Both the position numbers and the translations under genes were made by a program. From Dyella terrae (GTDB lineage: Bacteria; Pseudomonadota; Gammaproteobacteria; Xanthomonadales; Rhodanobacteraceae): a stretch of 64,000 nt of DNA. Positions within the stretch are counted from its first letter, which is position 1. Each line of letters opens with the position of its first letter. The notes under the pieces are model-generated. The model was not told the origin of the DNA. It made no database searches and saw nothing but the letters and a program-made list of their open reading frames with translations. The stretch is from assembly GCF_004322705.1 (NCBI RefSeq), contig NZ_SIZZ01000001.1, positions 2,063,213-2,127,212 of the forward strand, in the 5' to 3' direction. Shown here piece after piece: positions 1-8,987 of this stretch.

Positions 1-1
1 A

Positions 2-511
2 CGGATGTTCGCCGCCATCGACTCCACGGTGCCGCAACCGTTTGTCGTGTGCTGCCATACGGGCTCATCCACGGTCGACATGATGTGCGAACTGCTGGCG
101 AAGCACGCCACATTGCCGGTGATCGAGGCGCGTGAACGTGGCCCGGTCATCGGCGGCGCGATCTACGTCGCACCCACTGGCTATCACCTTCTGGTGGAAT
201 CCCAGCGTCGCTTCGCACTTTCGGTGGATCCTCGAGTGAGCTTTGCGCGCCCTTCCATCGATGTACTTTTCGAGTCCGCGGCCGATACCTACCGTGAGGG
301 ACTGGTCGGCGTGATGCTCACCGGCGCGAACAGCGACGGCGCCGTGGGTCTGGCCGCCGTTCGCCGTCACGGTGGACTGGCCATCGTGCAGGACCCCAGG
401 GATGCGGAGTCCCCTGCCATGCCGCAGGCCGCCCTCGATCAGGCCGGCACCGATTTCTGCCTGCCTTTGCCCGAGATTCCCCTTTTGCTCAATCGCCTGT
501 GCCTTTCATGA
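2..511 (+). CDS. cheB: CheB-type protein-glutamate methylesterase, C-terminal part (5' truncated by window edge)
   Basis: The frame is open at the left edge, so the N-terminus, including the nucleophile-serine loop, lies outside the window. The visible part matches the CheB methylesterase domain, which demethylates or deamidates chemoreceptor glutamates. Visible motifs are VVCCHTGS (active-site histidine loop), IYVAPTGYHL, a PSIDVLFESAA segment, and MLTGANSDGAVGL with the catalytic-type aspartate. The ATGA overlap with the following diguanylate cyclase indicates co-transcription and translational coupling. No receiver domain can be seen here. It may be a stand-alone CheB, a two-domain CheB, or the end of a larger chemotaxis hybrid; only the upstream sequence can tell. 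Confidence 0.85.
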   Translation, partial: RMFAAIDSTVPQPFVVCCHTGSSTVDMMCELLAKHATLPVIEARERGPVIGGAIYVAPTGYHLLVESQRRFALSVDPRVSFARPSIDVLFESAADTYREGLVGVMLTGANSDGAVGLAAVRRHGGLAIVQDPRDAESPAMPQAALDQAGTDFCLPLPEIPLLLNRLCLS

Positions 512-1500
512 CACCTACCGCGCCAAAAATCCTCGTTGTCGACGACACGCCCGCCAACCTGGTCGCCATGCGTCGCCTGCTGGCCGACAGCGGCGCGCAG
601 TTGTTCGAGGCCAGCAGTGGCAACGAAGCTCTGACCATGTGCCTGGATCACGATTTCGCGCTGATCCTGCTCGACGTCAACATGCCGGAGATGGATGGGT
701 TCGAAGTAGCCGCCTTGCTCGGCGAGGCCGAACGCTTGCGCGAGACGCCGATCATCTTCGTCACGGCGGCCTATGCCGATGACATCAACCGGTTGAAGGG
801 GTACCGCTTCGGGGCCGTCGATTACATCGCCAAGCCGATCAACGACGTGGTGCTGCAGTCGAAGGTGCGCATCTTCCTGGATCTGTACGACGCGCGCGCC
901 CAGTTGCGCTATGCGCTTGACGCGCTGTCGGAGCGCAATCGCGAACTGAACGAGGAAATCGCCGAGCGCAAGCGCATCGAAGCGCAGATCCTGCACCAGG
1001 CGACGCATGACATGCTCACCGGGCTGCCCAACCGGGCGCTGTTCCACGATCGCCTGCACACCGCCATGCAGCGCGCGCCGCGCCAGAGCACGGGTTTCGC
1101 GTTGGCGCTGCTGGACATCGACGGCTTCAAGGGTGTGAACGATACGCACGGCCATCCGGCGGGCGACGCGCTGCTCTGCGCCATTGCGACGCGCTTGCGC
1201 GACGAGCTGCGTGCCGACGACACGGTGGCGCGACTCGGTGGCGATGAGTTCGCGCTGATCCTGGAAAACGTCAGCGACGTCGATCTGCTGATGGAGCGTT
1301 GCCGTGCACTGGGCGCCCGACTCGCCGAACCTTACCCCCTCCATGGCCGCCAGGGTGCCTTTGATGCCAGGGTCAGCGCCAGCATCGGCATTGCCGTTTG
1401 CGGCGGCGCAGGTATCGATGAGGAACTGATCCAGGCCGCGGACCGGGCGCTCTATGCGGCCAAGGACGGTGGCAAGAACCAGTGCGTACTGGCCGACTGA
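508..1500 (+). CDS. Response regulator with GGDEF domain (diguanylate cyclase)
   Basis: A receiver domain occupies about residues 5-125: VVDD acidic pocket, phosphoacceptor Asp in LLDVNMPEMDGFE, VTA switch residue and KPI lysine. A short helical linker follows, then a GGDEF domain with intact RLGGDEFAL at about residue 243. An RADD inhibitory I-site lies five residues before GGDEF, so an active, product-inhibited cyclase making c-di-GMP in the cytoplasm is expected. The ATG at 508 overlaps the cheB stop (ATGA) and is preferred over a GTG at 499. The pairing suggests that chemotaxis-like sensory input controls c-di-GMP output. The input histidine kinase is not in the window. Confidence 0.93.
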   Translation: MTPTAPKILVVDDTPANLVAMRRLLADSGAQLFEASSGNEALTMCLDHDFALILLDVNMPEMDGFEVAALLGEAERLRETPIIFVTAAYADDINRLKGYRFGAVDYIAKPINDVVLQSKVRIFLDLYDARAQLRYALDALSERNRELNEEIAERKRIEAQILHQATHDMLTGLPNRALFHDRLHTAMQRAPRQSTGFALALLDIDGFKGVNDTHGHPAGDALLCAIATRLRDELRADDTVARLGGDEFALILENVSDVDLLMERCRALGARLAEPYPLHGRQGAFDARVSASIGIAVCGGAGIDEELIQAADRALYAAKDGGKNQCVLAD

Positions 1501-1513
1501 ATCATCCGCTCGC

Positions 1514-1984
1514 TCAGCGCTTCGGGCGCGGCGACACCCACATGGCGATGCGCGCACGAAACACTTCCTGGCCCGCCGCGTCGCGCACGCTCACCAGGGC
1601 CGGCCACTCGTAACCGCTGTCCGACTCGATCGCGGCCGATACCGGCGTGGCCACGGCGCGTAGCGTGCCCACGGCCTTGGCGAGGTATTCCACCGTCATG
1701 CCCTTGGGAATCCAGCGCATGCTGGCGGGAATGCTCACGTCCGTCATCATGCCGGCGCTGAGCTCCGCCATATTGCACAGCGCAATCGCGTGCACGGTGC
1801 CGATGTGGTTATGCACCCGGCGACGATCGGGGATGCGGATCTCGCACCGGCCCAGCTCCAGCACTTCAAATCGAGGTGCAATGGTGGCGAAGTACGGTGC
1901 CTTCAAGCAGATCAGCTTCGAGTACACCCAGCGCCCCGCCGCAGAGCCACCGAAGCGCTTCCACATGGAAAGAGCGGCGCTCAT
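1514..1984 (-). CDS. DUF4442/hotdog-fold thioesterase-like protein
   Basis: A 156-residue protein with the single-domain hotdog layout of the DUF4442 (YiiD C-terminal-like) family. The central segment VHNHIGTVHAIALCNMAE resembles the helix-capping region that forms the acyl-CoA pocket in hotdog thioesterases, followed by strands such as MTVEYLAKAVG. It lies directly downstream of fadE on the same strand with a 34-base gap, which fits a role in fatty acyl-CoA turnover. The substrate is unknown and no signal peptide or membrane segment is seen. The family assignment is firm; the enzyme activity is inference. Confidence 0.8.
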   Translation of the reverse strand: MSAALSMWKRFGGSAAGRWVYSKLICLKAPYFATIAPRFEVLELGRCEIRIPDRRRVHNHIGTVHAIALCNMAELSAGMMTDVSIPASMRWIPKGMTVEYLAKAVGTLRAVATPVSAAIESDSGYEWPALVSVRDAAGQEVFRARIAMWVSPRPKR

Positions 1985-2018
1985 GGCGCCGCTCCTTCAC
2001 ATCGCTGGTTGCCGCGGG

Positions 2019-4487
2019 TCAAGCAGCGTCCGCCAGCGACTTCTTGTCGGCGCGGGTGTGCGCGGCGCGCAACTCGGACGGATCGAAATCGTCCACCGAA
2101 ATGAACTCGAACACGCCGTCACGCACGCGCTTGAGCAAGGCCGCCTCGGCAGCATCCAGGATGCCGGCCTTCTCGGCTTCGGCCAGCTGGCCGTTGTAGT
2201 CATGCGACTTGAACTGACCGGCCTTCTGCGCCTTGGCGAACTTGCGTTCCACCGGTTCAGCCGCGATCACGTCCGGCAGCAACTCGTTCATGCGACCGAT
2301 CGTGTTGTTGGCTGACGGCGTGAGGTAGACCCATTCCATCAGGCGATCGCGCGCCTCGCCCGGCGCCGTGATGATGGCGGCAACGCGACGGCCCAGACGA
2401 TCGGACGGCGGTACTTCGCGACGGCCAAACGGGAACACCAGGGCACGCAGCAGCCAGGCAATGGGACGCACCGGGAAGTTGCGGATGGCGCCATCAAGGG
2501 CCGTCTGGATGCGCCACATGCACTCGTGGAAGGCCCAGGCCAGCAGCGGGCGATCCGCTTCCGGACGACCGGTGTCCTCGTAGCGCTTGAGCATCGCGCT
2601 GGCGATATACAGGTAGCTCAGTACGTCACCGAGGCGGGCGGACAGCTTTTCCTTGAACTTCAGCTTGCCACCCAGAACGCCCATGAAGGTATCGGCGCAC
2701 AAAGCCAGCGCCGCCGAATAGCGGTTGAGCTTGCGGTAGTAGCGGCGAGTGTAGGCGTCGCCGGCGGTATCACCGATGCGCGAACCGGTGATGCCCAGCG
2801 TGAAGGCGCGAACCGCATTGGACACGCCAAAGCCGAGATGACCGAACAGGGCGCGATCAAAGGTCTTCAGGCGCTCGCTGTAGTCGGCAATCGACAGTGC
2901 CTGCATTTCCTTCAGCACATACGGATGGCAGCGAATGGCACCCTGACCGAAGATCATCAGGCTGCGCGTCATGATGTTGGCACCTTCCACCGTGATAGCG
3001 ATGGGCACGCCCTGCCAGGCACGGCCAGCGTAGTTCTTCGGACCCAGCTGCACGGCCTTGCCGCCATGCACGTCCATGGCGTCACCGGCGATGGTGCGAC
3101 CGAACTCGGTGGCGTGATACTTCGCGATGGCCGACGGGACGGCCGGCTTCTCGCCACGATCGACGGCTGCGGCCGTAGCACGCGACAACGCGGCGGTCGC
3201 GTAGGTCAGGCCACCGATGCGAGCCAGGGCTTCTTCGACGCCTTCGAAACGCGCGATCGAAAGGCCGAACTGCTTGCGCATGCGCGCATAGGCACCTGTC
3301 GCGGCAACCGCAGCGCGTACGCCGCCCGTGGCATTGGAGGGCAGCGAAATCGCGCGACCCACCGAGAGGCATTCCACCAGCATGCGCCAGCCATGGCCGG
3401 CCATTTCCGGACCACCGATCAGCACCGACATCGGCACGAAAATGTCCTTGCCGTGCACGGGGCCGTTCTGGAAGGGGATGTTCAGCGGGAAGTGACGACG
3501 GCCGATTTCCAGGCCCGCGGTCGAGCGCGGAATCAGGGCAAGCGTGATGCCGAGGTCTGCCTTGTCGCCCAGCAGCTTGTCCGGGTCGTACATGCGGAAA
3601 GCCAGACCGACCACGGTCGCGATCGGCGCCAGCGTGATGTAGCGCTTGTCGAAGGTCAGGCGCAGGCCAAGCGTTTCCACGCCATCGACCATCTGCTTGC
3701 AGACGATGCCGAAGTCGGTGATCGACGTGGCGTCGGAACCGGCATACGGACCCGTCAGCGCGAAGCACGGGATTTCCTCACCGACGGCGAGGCGCGGCAG
3801 GTAGTGGTTCTTCTGCTCGTCGCTGCCGTAGTGCAGCAGCAGTTCGGCCGGGCCCAGCGAGTTGGGCACGGCGACGGTCGAGGCGACGGTGGCCGACATG
3901 GTGGCCAGCTTTTGCAGCACCGCCGAGTGCGCCAGCGCCGAGAAGCCCAGGCCGCCGTACTGCTTCGGGATGATCATGCCGAAGAACTTGTGCTTCTTGA
4001 TGAAAGCCCAGACGTCCGGCGGAAGATCGGCCAGCTCGTGCGTGATCTGCCAGTCGTCGAGCATGGCGCAGAGTTGTTCGACCGGGCCATCCATGAAGGC
4101 CTGTTCTTCGGTGCTGAGCACGGGCTTGGGCTGCTTGAGCAGCTCGTGCCAGTCGGGCTTGCCGGAGAACAGCTCGCCTTCGAAACCGACAGTGCCGGCT
4201 TCCAGCGCGGTCTGTTCGGTTTCCGACAGTTTCGGCGTGACCTTGGCGAACAGCTTCAGCAGAGGGGCGCTGATCTGCTTGCGGCGGAAGCCAATCATCA
4301 GCAGCGGCACGGCGATGGCCAGCTCGATGATGAGCAGGATCACCATCGTCCAGGGCGCTTGCGCCACCAGGCCGACCACAAGCGTCGCCACGACCGTGAC
4401 AACGGCCCAGGTGCGCAGGCTGGTGCGATGGTAAGCACAGGCGCCGGTGGCGATGAGTGCGGCCAGCAGAGTGAGGATCACGGACAT
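2019..4487 (-). CDS. fadE: Acyl-CoA dehydrogenase FadE (long, membrane-anchored form)
   Basis: Catalyses the first step of beta-oxidation, oxidising acyl-CoA to trans-2-enoyl-CoA and passing electrons to ETF. At 822 residues it matches the long gammaproteobacterial FadE (about 814 in E. coli). Two N-terminal hydrophobic segments (about residues 1-20 and 27-60) suggest inner-membrane anchoring. The acyl-CoA dehydrogenase core follows, with FALTGPYAGSDATS as the FAD/substrate segment, and the C-terminal DUF1974-type extension is present. The ATG at 4487 is chosen over a GTG at 4490 because GAGGT sits six bases before it. An alpha/beta hydrolase lies just upstream on the same strand. ETF and ETF-ubiquinone oxidoreductase, its electron acceptors, are also encoded in this window. 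Confidence 0.95.
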   Translation of the reverse strand: MSVILTLLAALIATGACAYHRTSLRTWAVVTVVATLVVGLVAQAPWTMVILLIIELAIAVPLLMIGFRRKQISAPLLKLFAKVTPKLSETEQTALEAGTVGFEGELFSGKPDWHELLKQPKPVLSTEEQAFMDGPVEQLCAMLDDWQITHELADLPPDVWAFIKKHKFFGMIIPKQYGGLGFSALAHSAVLQKLATMSATVASTVAVPNSLGPAELLLHYGSDEQKNHYLPRLAVGEEIPCFALTGPYAGSDATSITDFGIVCKQMVDGVETLGLRLTFDKRYITLAPIATVVGLAFRMYDPDKLLGDKADLGITLALIPRSTAGLEIGRRHFPLNIPFQNGPVHGKDIFVPMSVLIGGPEMAGHGWRMLVECLSVGRAISLPSNATGGVRAAVAATGAYARMRKQFGLSIARFEGVEEALARIGGLTYATAALSRATAAAVDRGEKPAVPSAIAKYHATEFGRTIAGDAMDVHGGKAVQLGPKNYAGRAWQGVPIAITVEGANIMTRSLMIFGQGAIRCHPYVLKEMQALSIADYSERLKTFDRALFGHLGFGVSNAVRAFTLGITGSRIGDTAGDAYTRRYYRKLNRYSAALALCADTFMGVLGGKLKFKEKLSARLGDVLSYLYIASAMLKRYEDTGRPEADRPLLAWAFHECMWRIQTALDGAIRNFPVRPIAWLLRALVFPFGRREVPPSDRLGRRVAAIITAPGEARDRLMEWVYLTPSANNTIGRMNELLPDVIAAEPVERKFAKAQKAGQFKSHDYNGQLAEAEKAGILDAAEAALLKRVRDGVFEFISVDDFDPSELRAAHTRADKKSLADAA

Positions 4488-4581
4488 CACAGCACCTCGT
4501 TACGTGAATCGTTGTTGCGGTTTGCAGACATGACCATTTCCGGGTCGATCGCCGCGTGGACGCGGCTTGTGTTGTTTGTAC

Positions 4582-5442
4582 TTACGCAAGCTGTCGCACG
4601 AATCGTGCGATCTCCTGGGTGAAAGCATCGTTGGCATCGCCAGCCACCATATGCGTGGCGCGCGAAAGCTCCACGTGTTCGGCATGCGGCACCAACTGGA
4701 GGAATTCCTGCACCGTATCGCTCGACACGACATCGCTGCGACCGCCAGAAAGCAACAGTACGGGCACCTGCACCTTGGCTGCGGCCGACATCAGGCGCGG
4801 CTGATAGCGTTCGCTCTCGCTGACCAGCCCACCGAGCAGAGCCGGATCCCAGTGCCAGCGCAGACGGCCATCAGCGCCTTCGCGCAACAGCGGGCGCAGC
4901 TGCTCTTCGCTCTTGCGTCCGGCGCGATGCGGCAGGTATTTCGAAATCTGTTCCGCGGCATCCTCATAGTTGAGGAAACCATCCGGGTGCGCCTGCATGA
5001 AGGCGAGGATGCGCTCCACCCCCGCCGACTCCCAGCGCGGGGTGATGTCCACCAGCACCAGCGCACGAAATGCCGACGGATCGATTTCACCTGCGACCAC
5101 CAGCGCCAGCAGCCCGCCCATCGATGCGCCCACCAGGACGGGCTTGTCCGGCTGGGCGTGCGCCAGCTGCACCACATCGGAAACGAACTGCTCCATGTGG
5201 TATTCACCGGCGGGGACACGATCGCTTTCGCCATGGCCGCGGCTGTCGAACGTGACGCAGCGATAGCCCTCGCCCGCCAGCGAACGCGCCGTGGCCCTCC
5301 ATGCACCGCGCGTCTGGCCAAAGCCATGCGCGAAAAGGAGGGTCGGTCGCTGGTCGTCTCCATAGATGTCGACGGCAAGGGTCAGGCCGTCGCCGGTGGC
5401 GAAGCGGGTCGATTGGAGCGTGGGCGTCGTCGTGGCAACCAT
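4582..5442 (-). CDS. Alpha/beta-fold hydrolase
   Basis: A 286-residue cytoplasmic alpha/beta hydrolase. Visible are the oxyanion segment LLFAHGFGQTRGAW, nucleophile elbow VGASMGG (Ser), an Asp in LLSGGRSDVV, and a catalytic His in SRATHMVAGD near the C-terminus. The triad is therefore complete. The ATG at 5442 is preferred because AGG sits close upstream; a GTG at 5466 would add eight residues and has no visible ribosome site. It lies upstream of fadE on the same strand (94-base gap) and divergent from a TetR regulator that may control it. Esterase, thioesterase and lactonase are all possible; the substrate cannot be read from sequence. Confidence 0.85.
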   Translation of the reverse strand: MVATTTPTLQSTRFATGDGLTLAVDIYGDDQRPTLLFAHGFGQTRGAWRATARSLAGEGYRCVTFDSRGHGESDRVPAGEYHMEQFVSDVVQLAHAQPDKPVLVGASMGGLLALVVAGEIDPSAFRALVLVDITPRWESAGVERILAFMQAHPDGFLNYEDAAEQISKYLPHRAGRKSEEQLRPLLREGADGRLRWHWDPALLGGLVSESERYQPRLMSAAAKVQVPVLLLSGGRSDVVSSDTVQEFLQLVPHAEHVELSRATHMVAGDANDAFTQEIARFVRQLA

Positions 5443-5456
5443 ACGCCTGAGTATGG
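5439..5456. promoter_or_regulatory. Inverted repeat overlapping the hydrolase start codon, possible TetR operator
   Basis: CCATAC-6 bp-GTATGG is a perfect six-base inverted repeat over the start codon of the minus-strand hydrolase. A further CCATAC occurs at 5572-5577, just before the TetR start. Divergent TetR genes commonly bind such repeats, but six-base arms can arise by chance, so this is only a candidate. Confidence 0.25.
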
Positions 5457-5581
5457 ATGGTGTCACCGGATGCCGTCAACAGGTGCAGCAAAGATGAAAA
5501 AAAGCGTCCAGATGCGGCGAACATTCAACAAGTTGCAGCGTCGCCGATTGCAAAGCCCCTGACAGGGATTACCATACTCGG

Positions 5582-6169
5582 ATGAATGCAAGCGCCAAAC
5601 CCGATCGTCCCGAACGCACCCGCCTGTCCGCCGAGGACTGGGAAGATGCCGCCCTCAAGCTGATCGCCGAGCAAGGCGTCGGCGCGTTGGCCGTCGAGGC
5701 CCTGGCACGGCAACTGGGCGTGACCAAGGGGAGCTTCTACTGGCACTTCCGCACCCGCGAAGCCCTGCTCCAGGCCGCCCTGGAGCGCTGGGAGCAGTAC
5801 GGCGAGCGCGAAGTGATCGCGCAGATCGAAGCCATGCCGGATCCGCGCGCACGCCTGCCGGAGCTGTTCCGCCGCGTGGCGCACGAGCTCGCGCCGCACC
5901 GCGTCTATGCCGCCTTGCTGAAGGCGCTGGATCACCCGCAGGTCGTGCCGGTGATGGCCCGCGTCTCGCAGCGCCGCATGGAATTCCTGACCAACATCTA
6001 TCGTGAAGCCGGCCTCGATACGCATGAGGCGCTGAATCGCGCGCGTCTCACGTACGCCGCCTATGTCGGTTTCCTGCAGCTGAACTTCACGCTGGGCCTG
6101 CCGCGCATCAGCCACGAAGAATTCGACGCCTACGTCGAGCACATGATCCGGACGCTCACGCCGGCCTGA
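5582..6169 (+). CDS. TetR/AcrR-family transcriptional regulator
   Basis: A 195-residue protein with the TetR N-terminal helix-turn-helix at about residues 18-65: ALKLIAEQGVGALAVEALA, then GVTKGSFYWHFRTREALLQA, the recognition helix and following signature. The rest is the variable ligand/dimer domain. It is divergent from the alpha/beta hydrolase-fadE group, so repression of those genes, with an acyl or hydrophobic ligand, is a reasonable inference. It is shorter than PsrA and lacks obvious likeness to FadR/PsrA beyond the helix-turn-helix. A strong intrinsic terminator follows 27 bases after its stop. Confidence 0.92.
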   Translation: MNASAKPDRPERTRLSAEDWEDAALKLIAEQGVGALAVEALARQLGVTKGSFYWHFRTREALLQAALERWEQYGEREVIAQIEAMPDPRARLPELFRRVAHELAPHRVYAALLKALDHPQVVPVMARVSQRRMEFLTNIYREAGLDTHEALNRARLTYAAYVGFLQLNFTLGLPRISHEEFDAYVEHMIRTLTPA

Positions 6170-6196
6170 TCGCCAGCTAAACAGGCTTATGCATGA

Positions 6197-6229
6197 GCGA
6201 AGGGCGCCCCGGCGGCGCCCTTCGCTTTT
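6197..6229 (+). terminator. Rho-independent terminator after the TetR gene
   Basis: A perfect 12-bp stem (GCGAAGGGCGCC at 6197-6208 pairing with 6214-6225), five-base loop and TTTT tail. Confidence 0.9.
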
Positions 6230-6408
6230 AAAGCGCTCAGGCGTCTCAGCAGCACCCCGGCTGCACGCCGATTTCGCATGCCGCACCCTAAAAATCTCTG
6301 ACACATCAGTCCGTTGCTGGCTTTTTGCTGCATCCGTCCTTGCAATGCCACTATTCGTAAACTACCGTTTTCACGCTTTTTTTCCCTAAGACCAGAAGTG
6401 AGGAACGC

Positions 6409-8172
6409 ATGGCGAGCAAGCTGGAATCGCTGCAGCGATGGGTAAACGAGGTGGCGGCGCTGACCCGTCCCGCGCAGATCCATTGGTGCGACGGCTCGGA
6501 CGCCGAATACCAGTCACTGGTGCAGCAAATGCTGCAGACCGGCGACCTGATTGAGCTCAATCAGCAGACCCACCCCGGTTGCTACCTGCACCGCTCCAAT
6601 CCGTCCGACGTGGCGCGCGTCGAGCACCTCACGTTCGTGTGCACGCCCGAAGAAGAAGACGCCGGCCCGAACAACCACTGGCTGTCGCCGGCCGATGCGC
6701 ACGCGCGCATGGACGCCCTGTTCGAAGGCTGCATGGAAGGCCGCACCATGTACGTCATCCCGTACTGCATGGGCCCGATCGATTCGCCGCTGTCGCGTTG
6801 CGGCGTGGAAATCACCGACAGCCCGTACGTTGTCGCCAACATGCGCACCATGACGCGCATGGGCGCCGCGGCACAGGCGCGCATCGAGCGCGAGGGTTCC
6901 TTCGTGAAGGGCCTGCACTCCACCGGTGAACTGGATCCGGAGCGCCGCTTCATCATGCATTTCCCGCATGAGCTGACGATCAAGTCCTACGGTTCGGGCT
7001 ACGGCGGCAACGCCCTGCTGGGCAAGAAGTGCCACGCGCTGCGCATCGCCAGTTCGCAGGCGCGCAACGAGGGCTGGCTGGCCGAGCACATGCTCATCGT
7101 CGGCATCGAAAACCCGAAGGGCGAAACGCATTACATCGCGGCGGCCTTCCCGTCTGCCTGCGGCAAGACCAATCTTGCCATGCTGATTCCTCCGGAAGGC
7201 TATCGCCAGGAAGGCTGGAAGGTGTGGACGGTGGGCGACGACATCTGCTGGATGCGCCCGGGCGCCGATGGCCGCCTGTACGCCATCAATCCGGAAGCGG
7301 GCTTCTTCGGCGTGGCGCCGGGTACCAGCACCAGCAGCAACCCCAACGCGCTGGAGACGATCGCGCGCGATACGATCTTCACCAATGTCGCCGTCACCGC
7401 CGACAACCAGCCGTGGTGGGAAGGCCTGCCGGGCAAGCCTGTCACCGACTGGCAGGGTCGTCCCTACGATCCGGCCAACGGCCCGGCCGCGCACCCCAAT
7501 TCACGCTTCACCGTGAGCGCGAAGCAGTGCCCGACCTGGTCGCCCAAGGCCGAAGACGCCCAGGGCGTGCCGATCAGTGCCATCGTGTTCGGCGGTCGCC
7601 GCCCCTCGCTGGTGCCGTTGGTATTCGAAGCGCGCGACTGGGCCCACGGCGTCTTGGTCGGCGCAGCCATGGGCTCGGAGACGACGGCCGCGGCAACGGG
7701 CGCCGTCGGCGTGCTGCGCCGCGACTCGATGGCGATGAAGCCGTTCTGCGGCTACCACTACGGCGACTACTTCGCCCATTGGTTGTCGTTCGAGGAACAG
7801 GCCGACAAGCTGCCGAAGATCTTCCACGTCAATTGGTTCCGCAAGGGCAAGGACGGTGCGTTCCTGTGGCCGGGCTTCGGTGACAACCTGCGCGTGCTGG
7901 AATGGATGATCGATCGCGTGGAAGGCCGTGCCGAAGGCGAAGCCACCCCCATCGGCACCGTGCCCGCCGACGGTGAGCTGCGCCTGCACGATCTGGACAT
8001 TGCCCCGGCGACGATGGACGAACTGCTCGCCGTCGACCAGGCCGGCTGGCAGGCTGAACTCGGTGCCATCGGCGAATACCTGGACAGCTTCGGCGGCCGC
8101 ATTCCGGCCCGCCTGCAGCAGGAACAGCAGCGGGTGGCCCAGGCGCTCGCCCGGGAAGCCATCACTTCGTGA
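6409..8172 (+). CDS. pckG: Phosphoenolpyruvate carboxykinase (GTP)
   Basis: Converts oxaloacetate and GTP to PEP, GDP and CO2, the entry step of gluconeogenesis. At 587 residues it fits the GTP-dependent family, and it shows the family's hallmarks: P-loop (kinase-1a) AFPSACGKTNLAM at about residue 245, metal-binding VGDDICWM (kinase-2), and a FGGRRPSLVPLV segment. GAGG lies eight bases before the ATG. It is a single-gene unit, preceded by a terminator and followed by a large inverted repeat. Its nearness to fadE may simply reflect growth on fatty acids or acetate-forming substrates, where PEPCK is needed; shared regulation is not shown. Confidence 0.97.
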   Translation: MASKLESLQRWVNEVAALTRPAQIHWCDGSDAEYQSLVQQMLQTGDLIELNQQTHPGCYLHRSNPSDVARVEHLTFVCTPEEEDAGPNNHWLSPADAHARMDALFEGCMEGRTMYVIPYCMGPIDSPLSRCGVEITDSPYVVANMRTMTRMGAAAQARIEREGSFVKGLHSTGELDPERRFIMHFPHELTIKSYGSGYGGNALLGKKCHALRIASSQARNEGWLAEHMLIVGIENPKGETHYIAAAFPSACGKTNLAMLIPPEGYRQEGWKVWTVGDDICWMRPGADGRLYAINPEAGFFGVAPGTSTSSNPNALETIARDTIFTNVAVTADNQPWWEGLPGKPVTDWQGRPYDPANGPAAHPNSRFTVSAKQCPTWSPKAEDAQGVPISAIVFGGRRPSLVPLVFEARDWAHGVLVGAAMGSETTAAATGAVGVLRRDSMAMKPFCGYHYGDYFAHWLSFEEQADKLPKIFHVNWFRKGKDGAFLWPGFGDNLRVLEWMIDRVEGRAEGEATPIGTVPADGELRLHDLDIAPATMDELLAVDQAGWQAELGAIGEYLDSFGGRIPARLQQEQQRVAQALAREAITS

Positions 8173-8179
8173 CGAGTGG

Positions 8180-8345
8180 GGCCGCTCGCTAGCGCTCGCT
8201 GTGAATTCGGCGCTGCGCGCCTGTAAACGGTAAACGGGGAAGAGCGGAAGGGTGAGGCCCCCCTGCTCTTCTCCGTTTACCGTTTACCGTTTTCAAGCCG
8301 CGCCAGCGGCCGGCTTTACAGGTCCGCGCAAGCGGGCCGGCCTCA
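8180..8345. repeat. Intergenic inverted repeat, GGTAAACGG family, copy A
   Basis: Left arm 8223-8245 begins GTAAACGGTAAACGG and ends GAAGAGC. The right arm 8265-8287 is its reverse complement with one difference (G:U compatible in RNA), leaving a 19-base loop. On the left are short hairpin-like words (CGCTAGCGCTCGCTGTGAA, CGCTGCGCG) that recur in copy C; on the right are GC-rich hairpins. The element fills the space between pckG and the sigma factor gene and may act as the pckG terminator. Related copies are at 14849, 25331 and 26740. Confidence 0.85.
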
Positions 8346-8402
8346 CGCTTCCCGGCCAAGCCCTTAAACCATCTCCCCCTTGCAGGCATCCAAGCTGGCA
8401 AG

Positions 8403-8987
8403 ATGATCAGCGCCTGCCCTGCCACCACCGGAACCGCGATGCCGCCTGCGTACGTTGCAGGACAAGACGATGTTGACGACGTCCGCGCTGCCGCGGATGG
8501 CGATCGGCACGCCTTCCAGCGGCTTTATCGCAAGCACCTGGATCGCGTCTACGGCGCGGTGTTTCGCCTCGCCGGCTACGACCACGCTCGCGCCGAAGAC
8601 CTGACCCAGGACGCTTTCGTCCGGGCCTGGCAGAAGCTCGGCAGCTTTCGCCAGGAGAGCTCGTTCGGCACCTGGCTGTACCGGCTGGCGGTGAACGTGG
8701 CGCTGATGGATATCCGCTCGCGGGGCTCGGACCCGGTGAGCACCATGGACGATGAAGACCTGCCTGATCGCGGTGAAACGCCGTTCTGCGCCGCGGAACG
8801 CGAAGAACTGGAACGAGCGATCGGCAAACTGCCCCCGCGTGCGCGTGCCGTCCTGGTGCTGCACGACATCGAAGGCTGGCGACATGAAGAAATCAGTGGC
8901 GAACTCGGCATGGCCGTCGGTTCGTCCAAAGCGCAACTGCACCGTGCCCGCGGGCTGCTGCGCAAGGCATTAGGAGAAGCGTCATGA
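8403..8987 (+). CDS. RNA polymerase sigma factor, ECF subfamily
   Basis: A 194-residue ECF sigma factor. Region 2 lies at about residues 30-100 (AFQRLYRKHLDRVYGAVFRL, then DLTQDAFVRAWQKL and the -10-reading WLYRLAVNVALMD). Region 4 lies at about 135-190 (LPPRARAVLVLHDIEGW, then the helix-turn-helix HEEISGELGMAVGSSKAQL). There is no C-terminal extension. An ATG at 8439 is an alternative start, as the first 12 residues are poorly supported. Its stop overlaps the next start (ATGA), the usual arrangement for a sigma/anti-sigma pair, and a DUF4097 protein follows. An envelope-stress role is inferred from the operon. Confidence 0.93.
   Translation: MISACPATTGTAMPPAYVAGQDDVDDVRAAADGDRHAFQRLYRKHLDRVYGAVFRLAGYDHARAEDLTQDAFVRAWQKLGSFRQESSFGTWLYRLAVNVALMDIRSRGSDPVSTMDDEDLPDRGETPFCAAEREELERAIGKLPPRARAVLVLHDIEGWRHEEISGELGMAVGSSKAQLHRARGLLRKALGEAS

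Noticed and set aside
439-1557. Long minus-strand frame opposite the diguanylate cyclase
   Set aside because: Antisense shadow of a clearly coding gene with shadow-like composition.
2526-4622. 698-codon open frame on the plus strand opposite fadE
   Set aside because: It mirrors fadE codon for codon in a GC-rich gene, has His/Arg/Gly-rich composition and no recognisable domain.
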